In this document: piece after piece, positions 42,066-51,331 of the stretch | Position numbering within the stretch: the first letter of the stretch is position 1 | Layout of the letters: every line of letters starts with the position of its first letter | From: Candidatus Gastranaerophilales bacterium | GTDB lineage: Bacteria; Cyanobacteriota; Vampirovibrionia; Gastranaerophilales; Gastranaerophilaceae | NCBI GenBank assembly: GCA_944324055.1 | Contig: CALUUV010000002.1 | Coordinates: 1 to 56,643, forward strand | Reading direction: 5' to 3' | Length of the DNA: 56,643 nucleotides | The notes under the pieces: model-generated | The model's input: the letters and a program-made list of their open reading frames with translations, nothing else | Database searches by the model: none | What the model was told of the DNA's origin: nothing | Translations under genes and position numbers: made by a program

Positions 42066-43250
42066 ATGTCTGTATCAGAAATTAAAACTGTTATTAATGA
42101 TATTATTGATGATTACAATTTAGATATTATTCTTCTTGTTGCAATAGTTTTGTTTGGGATTTATACATTTTTCCTTGTTCCGATTATGTATGTAAAATCG
42201 ACAGAAGCTGTTATTGATGGAAAGTTGGTTAATGTTACATCTAGAGCTAGCGGGCAGATTATCCAATCTTATATTATGAAGGATCAAGAAGTAAAAAAAG
42301 GTGACCTTTTAATGGAAATTGATCCTAGAGATTACGAACAAGAATTAATTAAACTTGAAACTGATTTAGAAATTAACAAAGAAAAACTTAGAATGTTAAC
42401 TCACGCACCTTTGCCTGAAGATTTAGAGGGTAATCAAGCGGATGGCGTAAATATAGGGGCAGGGGTAAATGAAGGTGCTGTTTCTAACCTTCAGAACAAT
42501 CAAATTAATCAAGATAATAATGTTGGAAAACCTCCTGAATATGCAAAAAATGAAACAAATTATACTAATTATTCAAGAACATATATTCCTGAAGATTTAG
42601 CTAAAAAAAATCTTGAAAGAAAGAAAATTGTTTTAGGTGATACTTTGCAGAATATGTCAGATATTAATGCATCTGAACAAAAACCTGTTGAAATTAATAT
42701 CCCTAAACCTAAAATTGATAAAACAAAAATAGATATTTCTAAGGATACTGTTGAATCTGTACAAAAAGAAATTAAAAATATTGAATCTATGGAAGAAGAA
42801 GTTAAATTAAGGTTATCTTCTACCAAAATTTTTGCACCTCAAGATGGAATTATTTCAAGTGTTTCAGTTAATGTTGGGGATGTAGTAAATCCTTCTGATG
42901 TCTTATGTTCAGTTATACCTAAACATGTGTGGGTTATTGCAAGAGTTAATCCACAACAATTGGATAAAGTAAAAATAGGACAATATGTACAAGTGGTTGT
43001 TCCTAATTATAAGCATAGGATTTTTAAAGGGACTGTCGTTTCAGTTGACAAAACTACAAAAGTTTATAAAGTTGATGCTGCGGATCAAGTGACAACTATC
43101 GATGCATCTGGCCAAGTTGTGAAAGATTATGAGCCAGCTTATCAAATTAAAATTAATTTTATCGAAGATTATACTGATTTTAATCTTCCTCCAGATACGC
43201 AAGTAACTGCTAAAATTAAGGTTAAAACTTTTATTAATCAGGAATTTTAA
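42066..43250 (+). CDS. HlyD/EmrA-type membrane fusion (adaptor) protein
   Basis: 394 residues. It has a short cytoplasmic N-terminus, one membrane helix (about 19-40), then biotinyl-lipoyl-like halves: GKLVNVTSRASGQIIQSYIMKDQEVKKGDLLMEIDPRDYEQEL and later IFAPQDGIISSVSVNVGDVVNPSDVLC. Barrel-like and C-terminal domains follow. An unstructured stretch at about 121-145 (DGVNIGAGVNEGAV) comes from GGGGTAAAT repeats at 42443-42470. It probably bridges an inner-membrane pump and an outer-membrane channel; neither partner is next to it in this window. Confidence 0.9.
   Translation: MSVSEIKTVINDIIDDYNLDIILLVAIVLFGIYTFFLVPIMYVKSTEAVIDGKLVNVTSRASGQIIQSYIMKDQEVKKGDLLMEIDPRDYEQELIKLETDLEINKEKLRMLTHAPLPEDLEGNQADGVNIGAGVNEGAVSNLQNNQINQDNNVGKPPEYAKNETNYTNYSRTYIPEDLAKKNLERKKIVLGDTLQNMSDINASEQKPVEINIPKPKIDKTKIDISKDTVESVQKEIKNIESMEEEVKLRLSSTKIFAPQDGIISSVSVNVGDVVNPSDVLCSVIPKHVWVIARVNPQQLDKVKIGQYVQVVVPNYKHRIFKGTVVSVDKTTKVYKVDAADQVTTIDASGQVVKDYEPAYQIKINFIEDYTDFNLPPDTQVTAKIKVKTFINQEF
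42443..42470 (+). repeat. GGGGTAAAT repeat inside the adaptor gene
   Basis: GGCGTAAATATAGGGGCAGG then GGTAAAT units in frame inside the HlyD-type gene, giving GVNIGAGVN in an expected flexible region. Confidence 0.6.
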
Positions 43251-44111
43251 ATGTCAGATATTATTAATAACTTATTTGATTTCATATCTTCTAAAACTTT
43301 AGAAAAAGAGAAAGGTAAAAATGTAGGTTTTACCAAGAAAAAGTATGTTGATTTATCAACAAAGAGCCGTGAAATTGATAAGGTTGCTCCTAGTGAACTT
43401 TTTATTGATATTATGAATTTTTCCGGACAATTTTTGCAGGAAAAAATCCATGGGGCAGAAAAATGTAATTGGTTGAAATCTGAAATGACAAGACCTTCTT
43501 TTGATCACTTTTCAATTGCTTATAAAAACCAAGTATTTTCTATTTTAATTGATATTAGAGATGATGAAGGGAATTCTTTTCTTCCGCCTGAATTTTTGAA
43601 ACGCCAGCTTGGTGAGGCAAAGAAAAATAATCTTATACCTTGTTTATTCCCTGTGGTTATTGAAAATATGGATTCTTCAACTGCCCGTGTAATTGATAAT
43701 AACAATTGGAATTTATTTGATTCTATTTCGGGTGATGCGATTATTCCCGAAAATTTAGTTTCTGATAAAAAAATTGAGATGTCGCCTTGGGAGCTTCATA
43801 ATTTTGCTATTATGCAAACTAGGGTTATGTTGAAACAACAAGAGTTTAAAATTGTTTCTTTCCAAAATGTTATAGGAGTTGATCCTCAGCTATGGTTTCT
43901 TGATGAAAACGGGAAACAAAATTGGGTTGTTGTTAGATATGATGAAATAAAACCTGATGTTTTGATGGAAATTACTAGAAGATGTTTTAAATTTGATGGT
44001 TATTTAGCAAGGTTTGAATTTGTTTCAAATAATAAAAATAAAAAAATATATCGTGGAGATACTATCGGAGTAAACTTCTTGGGGTTTGAAAAAGTACATA
44101 CTTTTGTTTAA
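43251..44111 (+). CDS. Protein of unknown function downstream of the adaptor
   Basis: 286 residues, soluble, with no signal peptide. The ATG directly follows the stop of the adaptor gene. Features: an N-terminal lysine-rich region, a central part (SFDHFSIAYKNQVFSILIDIRDDEGNSFLPPEFLKRQLGEAKKNNLIPCLFPV) resembling a nuclease-like or helicase-associated alpha/beta fold, and a DPQLWFLDENGKQNWVVVRYDEIKPD segment. I cannot assign a family. The operon context suggests a role tied to export or envelope functions, but this is only inference. Confidence 0.75.
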   Translation: MSDIINNLFDFISSKTLEKEKGKNVGFTKKKYVDLSTKSREIDKVAPSELFIDIMNFSGQFLQEKIHGAEKCNWLKSEMTRPSFDHFSIAYKNQVFSILIDIRDDEGNSFLPPEFLKRQLGEAKKNNLIPCLFPVVIENMDSSTARVIDNNNWNLFDSISGDAIIPENLVSDKKIEMSPWELHNFAIMQTRVMLKQQEFKIVSFQNVIGVDPQLWFLDENGKQNWVVVRYDEIKPDVLMEITRRCFKFDGYLARFEFVSNNKNKKIYRGDTIGVNFLGFEKVHTFV

Positions 44112-44120
44112 AATAGCTTT

Positions 44121-44771
44121 GTGAAATTAGAGTTTATTAATAACAAATCAGATAAATTAATTATATTTTTAACAGGTTGGGGATGTGATTCAAGACAGTT
44201 TGAACTCCTTAATTCTGATGGTTTTGATGTATTAATCGGATATGATTATTCTGATTTAGAGTTTGATTTTGATTTTTCTTCTTATAAAGAGATTAATCTT
44301 ATCACTTTTTCTGCTGGGGTTTATGTTGCAGGTCTTATTCAAGATAAACTTCCAAAATTAAAAAGAAAAGTCGCAATCAATGGGAATCCTTATGCTCATG
44401 ATAGTTATTATGGGTTATCTGATGAGGTGAAAAAACAATTTACATCTGTGTCTAAGGATAATATTTTTGATTTTAGAAGAAAATATTTAGTATTTACCGA
44501 TGACGAATTAGAGCTTTTAAACAAATATCAGCCTCATAGATCTTTAGAAAGTTGTATGCAGGAATTAGTAGCCTTGAATAGCTATTATGATAGTGATTAT
44601 AAACCATTGAAATTTGATTTAGCTGTATTATCTGTTGATGACAAAATTTTTAATATCAATAGACAAACTGAATATTATGAAAAAAATAATATTCCAATAA
44701 AAAAAATAGAAAATGCAGGGCATTTCCTATTTTTCAAATATAAATCTTATAAAGAATTACTTTTTGAGTAA
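44121..44771 (+). CDS. DUF452/BioG-like alpha/beta hydrolase
   Basis: 216 residues from a GTG at 44121, 9 bases after the previous stop. The small alpha/beta-hydrolase pattern includes IIFLTGWGCDSRQFELL, the nucleophile-elbow-like LITFSAGVYVAGLI (serine near 75), RKVAINGNPYAHDSYYGL, a late acid in AVLSVDDKIF, and the C-terminal histidine in ENAGHFLFF. This matches DUF452/BioG, which frees pimeloyl from its carrier in biotin synthesis. No other biotin genes are near. The 3' end overlaps the convergent small gene by 15 bases. Confidence 0.85.
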   Translation: MKLEFINNKSDKLIIFLTGWGCDSRQFELLNSDGFDVLIGYDYSDLEFDFDFSSYKEINLITFSAGVYVAGLIQDKLPKLKRKVAINGNPYAHDSYYGLSDEVKKQFTSVSKDNIFDFRRKYLVFTDDELELLNKYQPHRSLESCMQELVALNSYYDSDYKPLKFDLAVLSVDDKIFNINRQTEYYEKNNIPIKKIENAGHFLFFKYKSYKELLFE

Positions 44772-45020
44772 TTTTTTCGCGCCCCAAGCAAGTGCAGTCA
44801 AAAGAGTCATTCCTCCTAGAATTTTTATTCCAATAGGAGTGCTATGCTTGTCTTTTCTGGCATATTTTTTGTTTGCAATAGTTAGTTCATCACAAGCCTG
44901 TCTATGAGTTTGGACTAATCTATCATAATTTTGTGTTGGACTATTTTCTATTTCTAATGCGCCTGGTAAACTTACTCCTGTTACACTTGGCGGCGGAATT
45001 TTCATATTTATTCCTGTCAT
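44757..45020 (-). CDS. Small membrane-anchored protein, unknown
   Basis: 87 residues. A soluble, Pro/Ser-rich N-terminus is followed by a short basic helical stretch (NKKYARKDKHSTPIGIK) and a C-terminal membrane helix (ILGGMTLLTALAWGAKKLLKK). An AAGGAA site supports the start. The stop overlaps the 3' end of the BioG-like gene on the other strand. It lies 9 bases downstream of the GNAT gene and is likely co-transcribed with it. Unrecognised. Confidence 0.7.
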   Translation of the reverse strand: MTGINMKIPPPSVTGVSLPGALEIENSPTQNYDRLVQTHRQACDELTIANKKYARKDKHSTPIGIKILGGMTLLTALAWGAKKLLKK

Positions 45021-45029
45021 ATTGTTCCT

Positions 45030-45668
45030 TTATAATAGCATTCTATACATTAATAATCTTTGAGTATGTTCTTTAGGTAAGTACATCAAACCAGTTATTT
45101 TAGGTGATAAGATATTTTTTTCATCTTTTAACCAGTTTTCCATTATTATATTCTTTGATTTATCAACAAATCTAAAACCAAGTTTATAGAAAAATCCTGA
45201 TGCTGAAGTTTCATTGTCTGTTATCTTAACATCAACAATTATTCGGCCTTCGGTATCTTTATCTGTCATTGATTTCTCAAGCAGATTTCGGACTGCTTTG
45301 GTTCCTTCTCCTTTATGCCTTATTGGAGAAGATATATAATCTATTTGGTAGCAGCTTTTTACATAATAATCGTGGCTCTCATCTGGGATTTTGAATGTTA
45401 CAAGTTTATATTTTGATGTAAGTTGCATTAATTTATCTACATCGGTTTTAGGAACTTTAATATCTGATATATAATCTTGTGGTAATTCGCCTTTTACACG
45501 ATATTTTTCGTGTTTACGTATTTTGTGGTACTTGATTATGCTTTTTGGGATTTCGTGAGCTCTTTCATCTTCTTGCTTTTGCGCAGAATGACGTACTGGG
45601 CTAGAAACACTTATTTGTGATTGTATCCCTGATCCTATCGTTAGAATTTCACCGGATGAAAGTACCAT
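45030..45668 (-). CDS. GNAT-family acetyltransferase
   Basis: 212 residues. A variable N-terminal half is followed by a GNAT core with ISSPIRHKGEGTKAVRNLLEKSM (the acetyl-CoA P-loop Q/R-x-x-G-x-G/A region as RHKGEGTKA) and SASGFFYKLGFRF (motif B, near 158-170). A GAGG site lies 5 bases before the ATG. It probably modifies a small molecule or protein amine; the partner is unknown. It is divergent from prfA with about 135 bases between them. Confidence 0.8.
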   Translation of the reverse strand: MVLSSGEILTIGSGIQSQISVSSPVRHSAQKQEDERAHEIPKSIIKYHKIRKHEKYRVKGELPQDYISDIKVPKTDVDKLMQLTSKYKLVTFKIPDESHDYYVKSCYQIDYISSPIRHKGEGTKAVRNLLEKSMTDKDTEGRIIVDVKITDNETSASGFFYKLGFRFVDKSKNIIMENWLKDEKNILSPKITGLMYLPKEHTQRLLMYRMLL

Positions 45669-45804
45669 TTCAACCTCGATTTTTCCCAGTAACTTATATA
45701 TATATAAAGTTTTTTTTGTAAACTTTTTTGATATTTTGTAAAGTTTTGTAACTTTACGAGGCGTCTGTTTTTGTTATAATACTAACTAATTAGAGGTATT
45801 TATT

Positions 45805-46890
45805 ATGAAAGATATGTTAGATAAAATTCTGCAAATTGAAAAAAATTATATTGAGTTAGGCGAAAAATTGTCTGATCCTGCGGTTATTCAGGATTATAAC
45901 AAGTTTAGAGATTTATCAAAGCAACGTAAATCTATGGAAGAAACAGTTAATCTATATTACAAGTGGAAAGAAGCAACTGATTCTATCGCTGATGCTAAGG
46001 AAATGATTCATTCAGAATCTGATCCTGAAATGAAAGAATTCTTAAAAGCAGAAATGGAAGAAAACCAACAAAAAATTGTAAAGTATGAAGAAGATATGAA
46101 AATTCTTCTACTTCCTCGTGACCCTATGGATGATAAAGATATTATGTTAGAAATCCGTGGTGGTGCTGGTGGTGATGAAGCTAACATTTTTGCCGGCGAT
46201 TTAATGAGAATGTATATTAGATACGCCGACAAACAAGGTTGGCAAACTCAAATTCTTTCTAAAACTGATTGCGAAGCAGGTGGGGTTTCTGAAGTTATTA
46301 TTTCTATGAAAGGTGACAGTATTTATTCTCGTCTTAAATACGAATCAGGAGTTCACCGTGTTCAAAGAGTTCCTCAAACTGAGTCTCAAGGGCGTGTGCA
46401 TACTTCAACTGCAACTGTTGCTGTTATGCCTCAAATTGATGATGTTGAGGTTGAACTTAATATGAATGATGTTGAAATTACAACTGCTCGTTCTGGTGGT
46501 GCTGGTGGACAAAACGTTAACAAAGTTGAAACTGCAGCACGTGTGTTCCACAAACCTACCGGTATCATGATTTTCTGTACTGAAGAACGTTCTCAATTAC
46601 AAAACAAAGAACGTGCTTTAGAAATCTTGAAAGCTAAATTATATGATATGGAACTTCAAAAACAGAATAAAGAAATTACTGACTTAAGACGTTCTCAAGT
46701 TGGTACTGGTGATAGAAGTGAACGTATTAGAACTTATAATTTCCCTCAAGGTCGTTTAACTGACCACAGAATTAACCATAACTTGAATGTTTGGACTGTT
46801 ATTGACGGAGATTTAGATGAACTAATTAATTTGTTGGTTGAATATGACCAAAAATTGAAGTTAGAAAAATTAGCGGAATCCGCTGAATAA
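45805..46890 (+). CDS. prfA: Peptide chain release factor 1
   Basis: 361 residues, full length. Domain 1 is helical. The codon-reading PxT motif is in [20 protein letters not shown] (about 188-207, PQT here), and the catalytic GGQ is in [15 protein letters not shown] (about 230-244). RF1 reads UAA and UAG and releases the nascent chain in the ribosome. An AGAGG site precedes it. It is followed by ylxR and infB, an unusual but coherent translation operon. Confidence 0.98.
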   Translation: MKDMLDKILQIEKNYIELGEKLSDPAVIQDYNKFRDLSKQRKSMEETVNLYYKWKEATDSIADAKEMIHSESDPEMKEFLKAEMEENQQKIVKYEEDMKILLLPRDPMDDKDIMLEIRGGAGGDEANIFAGDLMRMYIRYADKQGWQTQILSKTDCEAGGVSEVIISMKGDSIYSRLKYESGVHRVQRVPQTESQGRVHTSTATVAVMPQIDDVEVELNMNDVEITTARSGGAGGQNVNKVETAARVFHKPTGIMIFCTEERSQLQNKERALEILKAKLYDMELQKQNKEITDLRRSQVGTGDRSERIRTYNFPQGRLTDHRINHNLNVWTVIDGDLDELINLLVEYDQKLKLEKLAESAE

Positions 46891-46906
46891 TTTCATGAGG
46901 CGCCAG

Positions 46907-47146
46907 ATGAAACTTAGGAAATGCATAGGTTGTGGCGAAATTAAAAATGCCGATGATATGATTAAACTAACCAAAAATTATATTAATGGCGAGGTGATTA
47001 TTAACCCAAATTCAAAAATATTTGGTAGATCGGCATATCTTTGTTATAATAATCAATGTATAGAAAATGCAATGAAAAAAAATAAATTAAATAAGGCCTT
47101 AAAGACCGCTGAAAATCTGAAAGGAATTTTAAATGGACAATATTAG
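46907..47146 (+). CDS. ylxR: YlxR family (RNA-binding, DUF448) protein
   Basis: 79 residues from the ATG at 46907, which has GAGG 6 bases before it; the ATG at 46895 sits on that ribosome site. The motif KLRKCIGCGEIKNADDMIKLTK and the later IFGRSAYLCYN are diagnostic of YlxR. It is a small RNA-binding protein, normally between nusA and infB. Here it lies between prfA and infB and overlaps infB by 14 bases. Confidence 0.93.
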   Translation: MKLRKCIGCGEIKNADDMIKLTKNYINGEVIINPNSKIFGRSAYLCYNNQCIENAMKKNKLNKALKTAENLKGILNGQY

Positions 47147-49604
47147 AGTTAGTGAACTTGCCAAAGAATTAGGCTTAACAAGTAAAGAGGTTATTGAAAA
47201 ATTTGCTCAAATCTCAATAAATGTTAAGTCGCACTCTAATACTGTTACTCCTCTTCAAGTTTCTAAGTTAAAAGACTTTATTGCTGATGGTTCTAAGTTA
47301 CCTAGTAAAAAACCAAAAGCTTTTATTGTTAAAAAGGCTAAGGTTAAAACTGAAGAACCTGTAGTTGAAAAACAAGAAGTTTCCAAGTCTGAGCCAAAAG
47401 AAGAAGTTAAAAAGGTTGAAAAACCTGCTGCTCCAAAACCTGGAATTGAAGTTGTTAAACCTGCTGCTCCGAAAAGCCGATTAGAAATTGTTAAAAAAGC
47501 TCCTATTAAAAGAGTTGAAATAGAAAAAGTTAAAAGACCTCAACAAAATAATGTTGATAAAAAACCGGAAAATGTAGAAAAGAAACCTTTTAATAAAGAT
47601 AAAGGTGATAAAGTTAAAAAACCTATTGAAAGACATATTATTCCACAAGATATTTACGAAAATAAAGGTTTCAGCAAGAAAAAAGGCGATAATAAAAAGA
47701 AAACTAAAGATTTTAATTCTAAAAAAGAAGAACAAGAAAGAATCTCTCTAGAAAAAGCAGCAGCTCAACACCATAAGAAAAAAGTTCAAAAAGAAGAAGA
47801 AGTTGAAAAAGTAACTTCTATTGTAGTTAACAAAGCTATGACTATCAGCGAATTAGCTGATAAAATTAAGAAAACTCCTGCGGAAATTGTTAAATTCCTT
47901 ATGTTCCAAGGAGTTATGGCAACAGTTAACCAATTAATTGATGTTGATGTTATTAAAAAAGTTTGTGCAGAATATGAATTAGAAGTTCTTGATGAAGACT
48001 TAGATGCTTATATTGAAGAAGAACTTCAAAAAGAAGAACAAAAGAAAGTATTAACAGAAGTTGATAAAAAACTTCTTAAACGTAGAGCTCCTGTTGTTAG
48101 TATCATGGGTCACGTTGACCACGGTAAAACAACTTTATTAGACAGTATTAGAGCTTCTAAACATAAAATTGTATCAACTGAGGTTGGTGGTATTACTCAA
48201 TCTATTGGTGCTTATACAGTTTATCTTGATAATAACAAAGAAAAGAAAATTGTATTCGTTGATACTCCTGGTCACGAAGCATTTACTGAAATGCGTGCTA
48301 GAGGTGCTAAAGCTACTGATATCGCTATCTTGGTTGTTGCAGCTGATGACGGTATAATGCCTCAAACAATTGAAGCTATTAACCACGCTAAAGCTGCAGA
48401 TGTTCCTATTATTGTTGCAGTTAACAAAATTGATAAGCCTGGTGCTGATCCTGATAGAGTTCTTCAACAATTAACTGAACACGGTCTTATCCCTGAAGAA
48501 TGGGGCGGTGATACTATTACTGTTAAAGTTTCTGCTCTTCAAGGAACAGGTATTGATGAATTGTTAGAATATATCTGGCTTCTTGCTGATATTAAAGATT
48601 TGAAAGCTAACCCTAAAGCTGAGGCTTCTGGTGTTGTTATTGAAGCTAACTTAGATAAAGGTAAAGGGCCTGTTGCTACATTATTAGTTCAAAATGGTAC
48701 TTTAAGAGCCGGTAACTGTGTAGTTGTTGGTACTGCTTGTGGTAGAATTAGAGCACTTTTATCTGATAGCGGCGAAAGAATTCAAAAAGCTGAACCTTCT
48801 ACACCTGTTGAGATTTTAGGTTTATCTGAAGTTCCTCAAGCTGGTGAATATTTTGAAGTTGTTCAAAATGAAAAAGAAATGAAGAAAATTATTGCAGAAA
48901 GACAAGAAAAAGAACGTGATAAACGTCTTGATGCTATGTTACCTGCTCATATTAGAAAAGAAGCTGTTGCTGGTGATGATAATATTCCTCAACTTAACCT
49001 TATTATCAAAGCTAATACTCACGGTTCTGCAGAAGCTGTTTCTCAAGCAATTGCTCAATTAGAATCTAAAGAAATTTCTACTAAAATTATTCACGTTGGA
49101 GTTGGTGAAATTTCTGAAGCTGACGTTATGTTAGCTTCTGCATCGGGTGCTATTATTCTTGGATTTACTGTTAAAGAAGATTCTAATGCATTAGTTGCGG
49201 CTGATAGAGAAGGTGTTGTTATCAAGAAATATGATATCATTTACCAAATCTTAGAAGATATTGAAAAAACTATGATTTCACTTCTTTCACCAGAATTGAA
49301 AGTTGTTTCTGTTGCTAAAGCAGAAATTCGTCAAGTATTTACTATCGGTAAAACTATCAAAATCGCTGGTTGTTATGTTACTGAAGGTAAGATTAATCGT
49401 TCTAATACTGCTATCATTAGACGTAATGGTAAAGAAATCTTCAAAGGTAATATTGACCAACTTAAACGTTTCAAAGATGATGTTAAAGAAGTTGCTCAAG
49501 GTTTCGAATGCGGTATTTCATTTGTTAAATTTAATGATATTGAAGAAGGAGATATCATCGAATTTACAAAAACTGAAGAAGTTGAACGTTCTGAACTTGG
49601 TTAA
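47133..49604 (+). CDS. infB: Translation initiation factor IF-2
   Basis: 823 residues. The N-terminus DNIRVSELAKELGLTSKEVIEKF is the first IF2-N domain. A long Lys/Pro/Glu-rich linker (about 55-225) precedes a second IF2-N (MTISELADKIKKTPAEIVKFLM). The G domain is intact: GHVDHGKTTLLD (about 326-337), DTPGHEAFTEMRARGA, NKIDKP and SALQGTGIDEL. Domains II to IV follow. It places initiator tRNA on the 30S subunit. The start has an AAAGGA site inside ylxR. Confidence 0.98.
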   Translation: MDNIRVSELAKELGLTSKEVIEKFAQISINVKSHSNTVTPLQVSKLKDFIADGSKLPSKKPKAFIVKKAKVKTEEPVVEKQEVSKSEPKEEVKKVEKPAAPKPGIEVVKPAAPKSRLEIVKKAPIKRVEIEKVKRPQQNNVDKKPENVEKKPFNKDKGDKVKKPIERHIIPQDIYENKGFSKKKGDNKKKTKDFNSKKEEQERISLEKAAAQHHKKKVQKEEEVEKVTSIVVNKAMTISELADKIKKTPAEIVKFLMFQGVMATVNQLIDVDVIKKVCAEYELEVLDEDLDAYIEEELQKEEQKKVLTEVDKKLLKRRAPVVSIMGHVDHGKTTLLDSIRASKHKIVSTEVGGITQSIGAYTVYLDNNKEKKIVFVDTPGHEAFTEMRARGAKATDIAILVVAADDGIMPQTIEAINHAKAADVPIIVAVNKIDKPGADPDRVLQQLTEHGLIPEEWGGDTITVKVSALQGTGIDELLEYIWLLADIKDLKANPKAEASGVVIEANLDKGKGPVATLLVQNGTLRAGNCVVVGTACGRIRALLSDSGERIQKAEPSTPVEILGLSEVPQAGEYFEVVQNEKEMKKIIAERQEKERDKRLDAMLPAHIRKEAVAGDDNIPQLNLIIKANTHGSAEAVSQAIAQLESKEISTKIIHVGVGEISEADVMLASASGAIILGFTVKEDSNALVAADREGVVIKKYDIIYQILEDIEKTMISLLSPELKVVSVAKAEIRQVFTIGKTIKIAGCYVTEGKINRSNTAIIRRNGKEIFKGNIDQLKRFKDDVKEVAQGFECGISFVKFNDIEEGDIIEFTKTEEVERSELG

Positions 49605-49872
49605 TTCTTTTCAAATATTGCGAAATTGTAATTCATGTTGTAACATGATTATAGTTGGGATTTAGGTTTTTTAAGGTCGAGAATTCCTTGCCCTGACTGT
49701 GTTATAAATTGTTTATACCCCTAAAAGCATGTTGTTATAAGGTTTTGCATGTTACAAAATGTTAACAATATGTTTCAAAAAAAGCAATTTTTCTATTTGT
49801 ATATACTTTATATATACATAATAGATAAATAGAATTAGAGAATAGAAAAAATAGAGAAACGGAGTACAGGGT

Positions 49873-50169
49873 ATGGCACCTATAACATTTGGTAGTATGA
49901 CAATGGCTACAAGTGTTCCTAGAGGTCTTAGGGCAACAAATGATGTTGGATTAAATTTCATTAACAGCATCAACACACAATCAATGCAGACTGAAGCTGC
50001 AGGACAAGGCCCTAAAGCAGGAACTATGACAGCCGATGTTGCAAAAGATTTTCAAGGCATTCGTGCAAGTATGACTGAGCAACCACAAAATAGATCATTG
50101 CTTGGTAAAATAGCTGACTTCATCGTAAATGCAAAAATTAATAAAGCCGCTCAGGCTGATCAAGCTTAA
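49873..50169 (+). CDS. Small protein of unknown function
   Basis: 98 residues, from an ATG with a GGAG-acagggt site. The first half is Ser/Thr/Asn-rich (TFGSMTMATSVPRGLRATNDVGLNFINSINTQSMQTEAAGQG). The second half is helical and basic (KDFQGIRASMTEQPQNRSLLGKIADFIVNAKINKAAQADQA). There is no signal peptide or membrane helix. I do not recognise it. It stands alone, between a long AT-rich gap (49605-49872, where I see only a weak CATGTT-g-AACATG hairpin and an ATTTATACCCC-like unit at 49711) and a strong terminator. Confidence 0.7.
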   Translation: MAPITFGSMTMATSVPRGLRATNDVGLNFINSINTQSMQTEAAGQGPKAGTMTADVAKDFQGIRASMTEQPQNRSLLGKIADFIVNAKINKAAQADQA

Positions 50170-50219
50170 TTTCTATATTAGCTTAATATTTGTTTACCGT
50201 TTTTCTATTCTATTATATT

Positions 50220-50246
50220 GGAGCCTCAAAAGGGCTCCTTTTTTAA
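50220..50246 (+). terminator. Terminator after the small gene at 49873
   Basis: GGAGCC-tcaaaag-GGCTCC stem followed by TTTTTT. It marks the boundary between host-like genes and the prophage-like module that begins near 50.4 kb. Confidence 0.88.
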
Positions 50247-50451
50247 TGTTCAGCCTAGTTTACATTTCTTCATATCTTAATTATTCTTCATTAGATGTAA
50301 ATAAATTTTAATATTTCTTCTGTATTTTTTGACACATGGTGTATGATTCTCTTGTACTTGATTAAATCAACAAGGTTTTAAGTAACGGCGTATGATTTTA
50401 TCCCTATAGAGTACAGGCCGTGCTATGCGAATTTTTTGAGGAGGAAGTTTT

Positions 50452-50814
50452 ATGAGGCATTGTTGTTCGTTTAAACCTATGGATATTTGGTTTATTTCTG
50501 ATGATGATAGATTTTCACAAAGAGAATTATCTTTTGGGATTTGTCCTATTTGTAATAAACCTTTGGCCGTATTAATTCAATATGATTCTATTGGGAATTG
50601 TTTTACCTCGATTAAAAAAATTGGGTATGCGGCACAAGAATTTGTTGATTCTTTGAAAGGATTTGTTTATTCTTCTATTTCAAAAATTAATAAGATGAAG
50701 TTTAAACCTTCTACTTATAAGTGGGTGTATGGGGTTAATAAGCAAACTAAGGATAAAACAAAACAATATGCAAAGGATTTTTATGGAAATGTTGTTTTGG
50801 TAAAAGAAATTTAA
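50452..50814 (+). CDS. Small Cys-rich (zinc-binding-like) phage-type protein
   Basis: 120 residues. Cys residues at 4-5 (HCC) and CPICNKPL (about 32-39) can form a zinc knuckle. The rest is helical and basic (KYAKDFYGNVVLVKEI end). An AGGAGG site precedes it. It is the first gene after the terminator at 50220. Its role in the phage module (DNA or protein binding) is not shown. Confidence 0.65.
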   Translation: MRHCCSFKPMDIWFISDDDRFSQRELSFGICPICNKPLAVLIQYDSIGNCFTSIKKIGYAAQEFVDSLKGFVYSSISKINKMKFKPSTYKWVYGVNKQTKDKTKQYAKDFYGNVVLVKEI

Positions 50815-50943
50815 GATTTCATTTTTATTTGGCATATATTTTTTCTTTCCTTTTTCTGATTTTTGCTGTTCTCATTTGGGATTGTCTGTTTATCCTTTCT
50901 CTTTCCTTTGGCAATCCCTTTTTTTTATTATAAGGAGTTTTAT

Positions 50944-51330
50944 ATGAAAGTTATTGTTCCGAGTGATGATGAGTTTGATTTTTATGCTTGTCGAAAACTA
51001 TATTTAAAGAACAAAAAATCAATAGGTGATGACGCATCATTTAATTTTATTATTAAGCATACTTTTTTTTACTCTTTTTACGATGATAAAACTCTTGTGG
51101 GGTGTATTTATCTTTATCAAAAAAGAGAAAAACTTTTCATGAATGGTTTTGCTAAAAGAGGGTTTCATAAGTTTAATATTGAGGCTGTTCAGAAAATATT
51201 AAATTGGTTTAGCTGTGATATCTATGCTGAATCTTTTAGAAAACCTGCTATTCTCGTACTTTTAAGGTGCGGGTTTAAGAGAATAAAAAATTCTCTTTTC
51301 GTTTATTACAATACAAAGAAAGGAAATTAA
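50944..51330 (+). CDS. Small GNAT-like phage protein
   Basis: 128 residues from the ATG at 50944, set by AAGGAG seven bases before it; the longer frame has no site. The pattern YDDKTLVGCIYLYQKREKLFMNGFAKRGFHKFNIEAVQKILNWF and AILVLLRCGFKRIKNSLFVYYN fits a reduced GNAT fold, although the acetyl-CoA loop is not clear. Small acetyltransferase-like genes are common among virion-assembly genes of short-tailed phages. The next gene starts 1 base after its stop. Confidence 0.65.
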   Translation: MKVIVPSDDEFDFYACRKLYLKNKKSIGDDASFNFIIKHTFFYSFYDDKTLVGCIYLYQKREKLFMNGFAKRGFHKFNIEAVQKILNWFSCDIYAESFRKPAILVLLRCGFKRIKNSLFVYYNTKKGN

Positions 51331-51331
51331 C

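Noticed and set aside
47481-47735. Minus-strand Phe-rich frame in infB
   Set aside because: It arises from the Lys-rich linker of IF-2 read in reverse.
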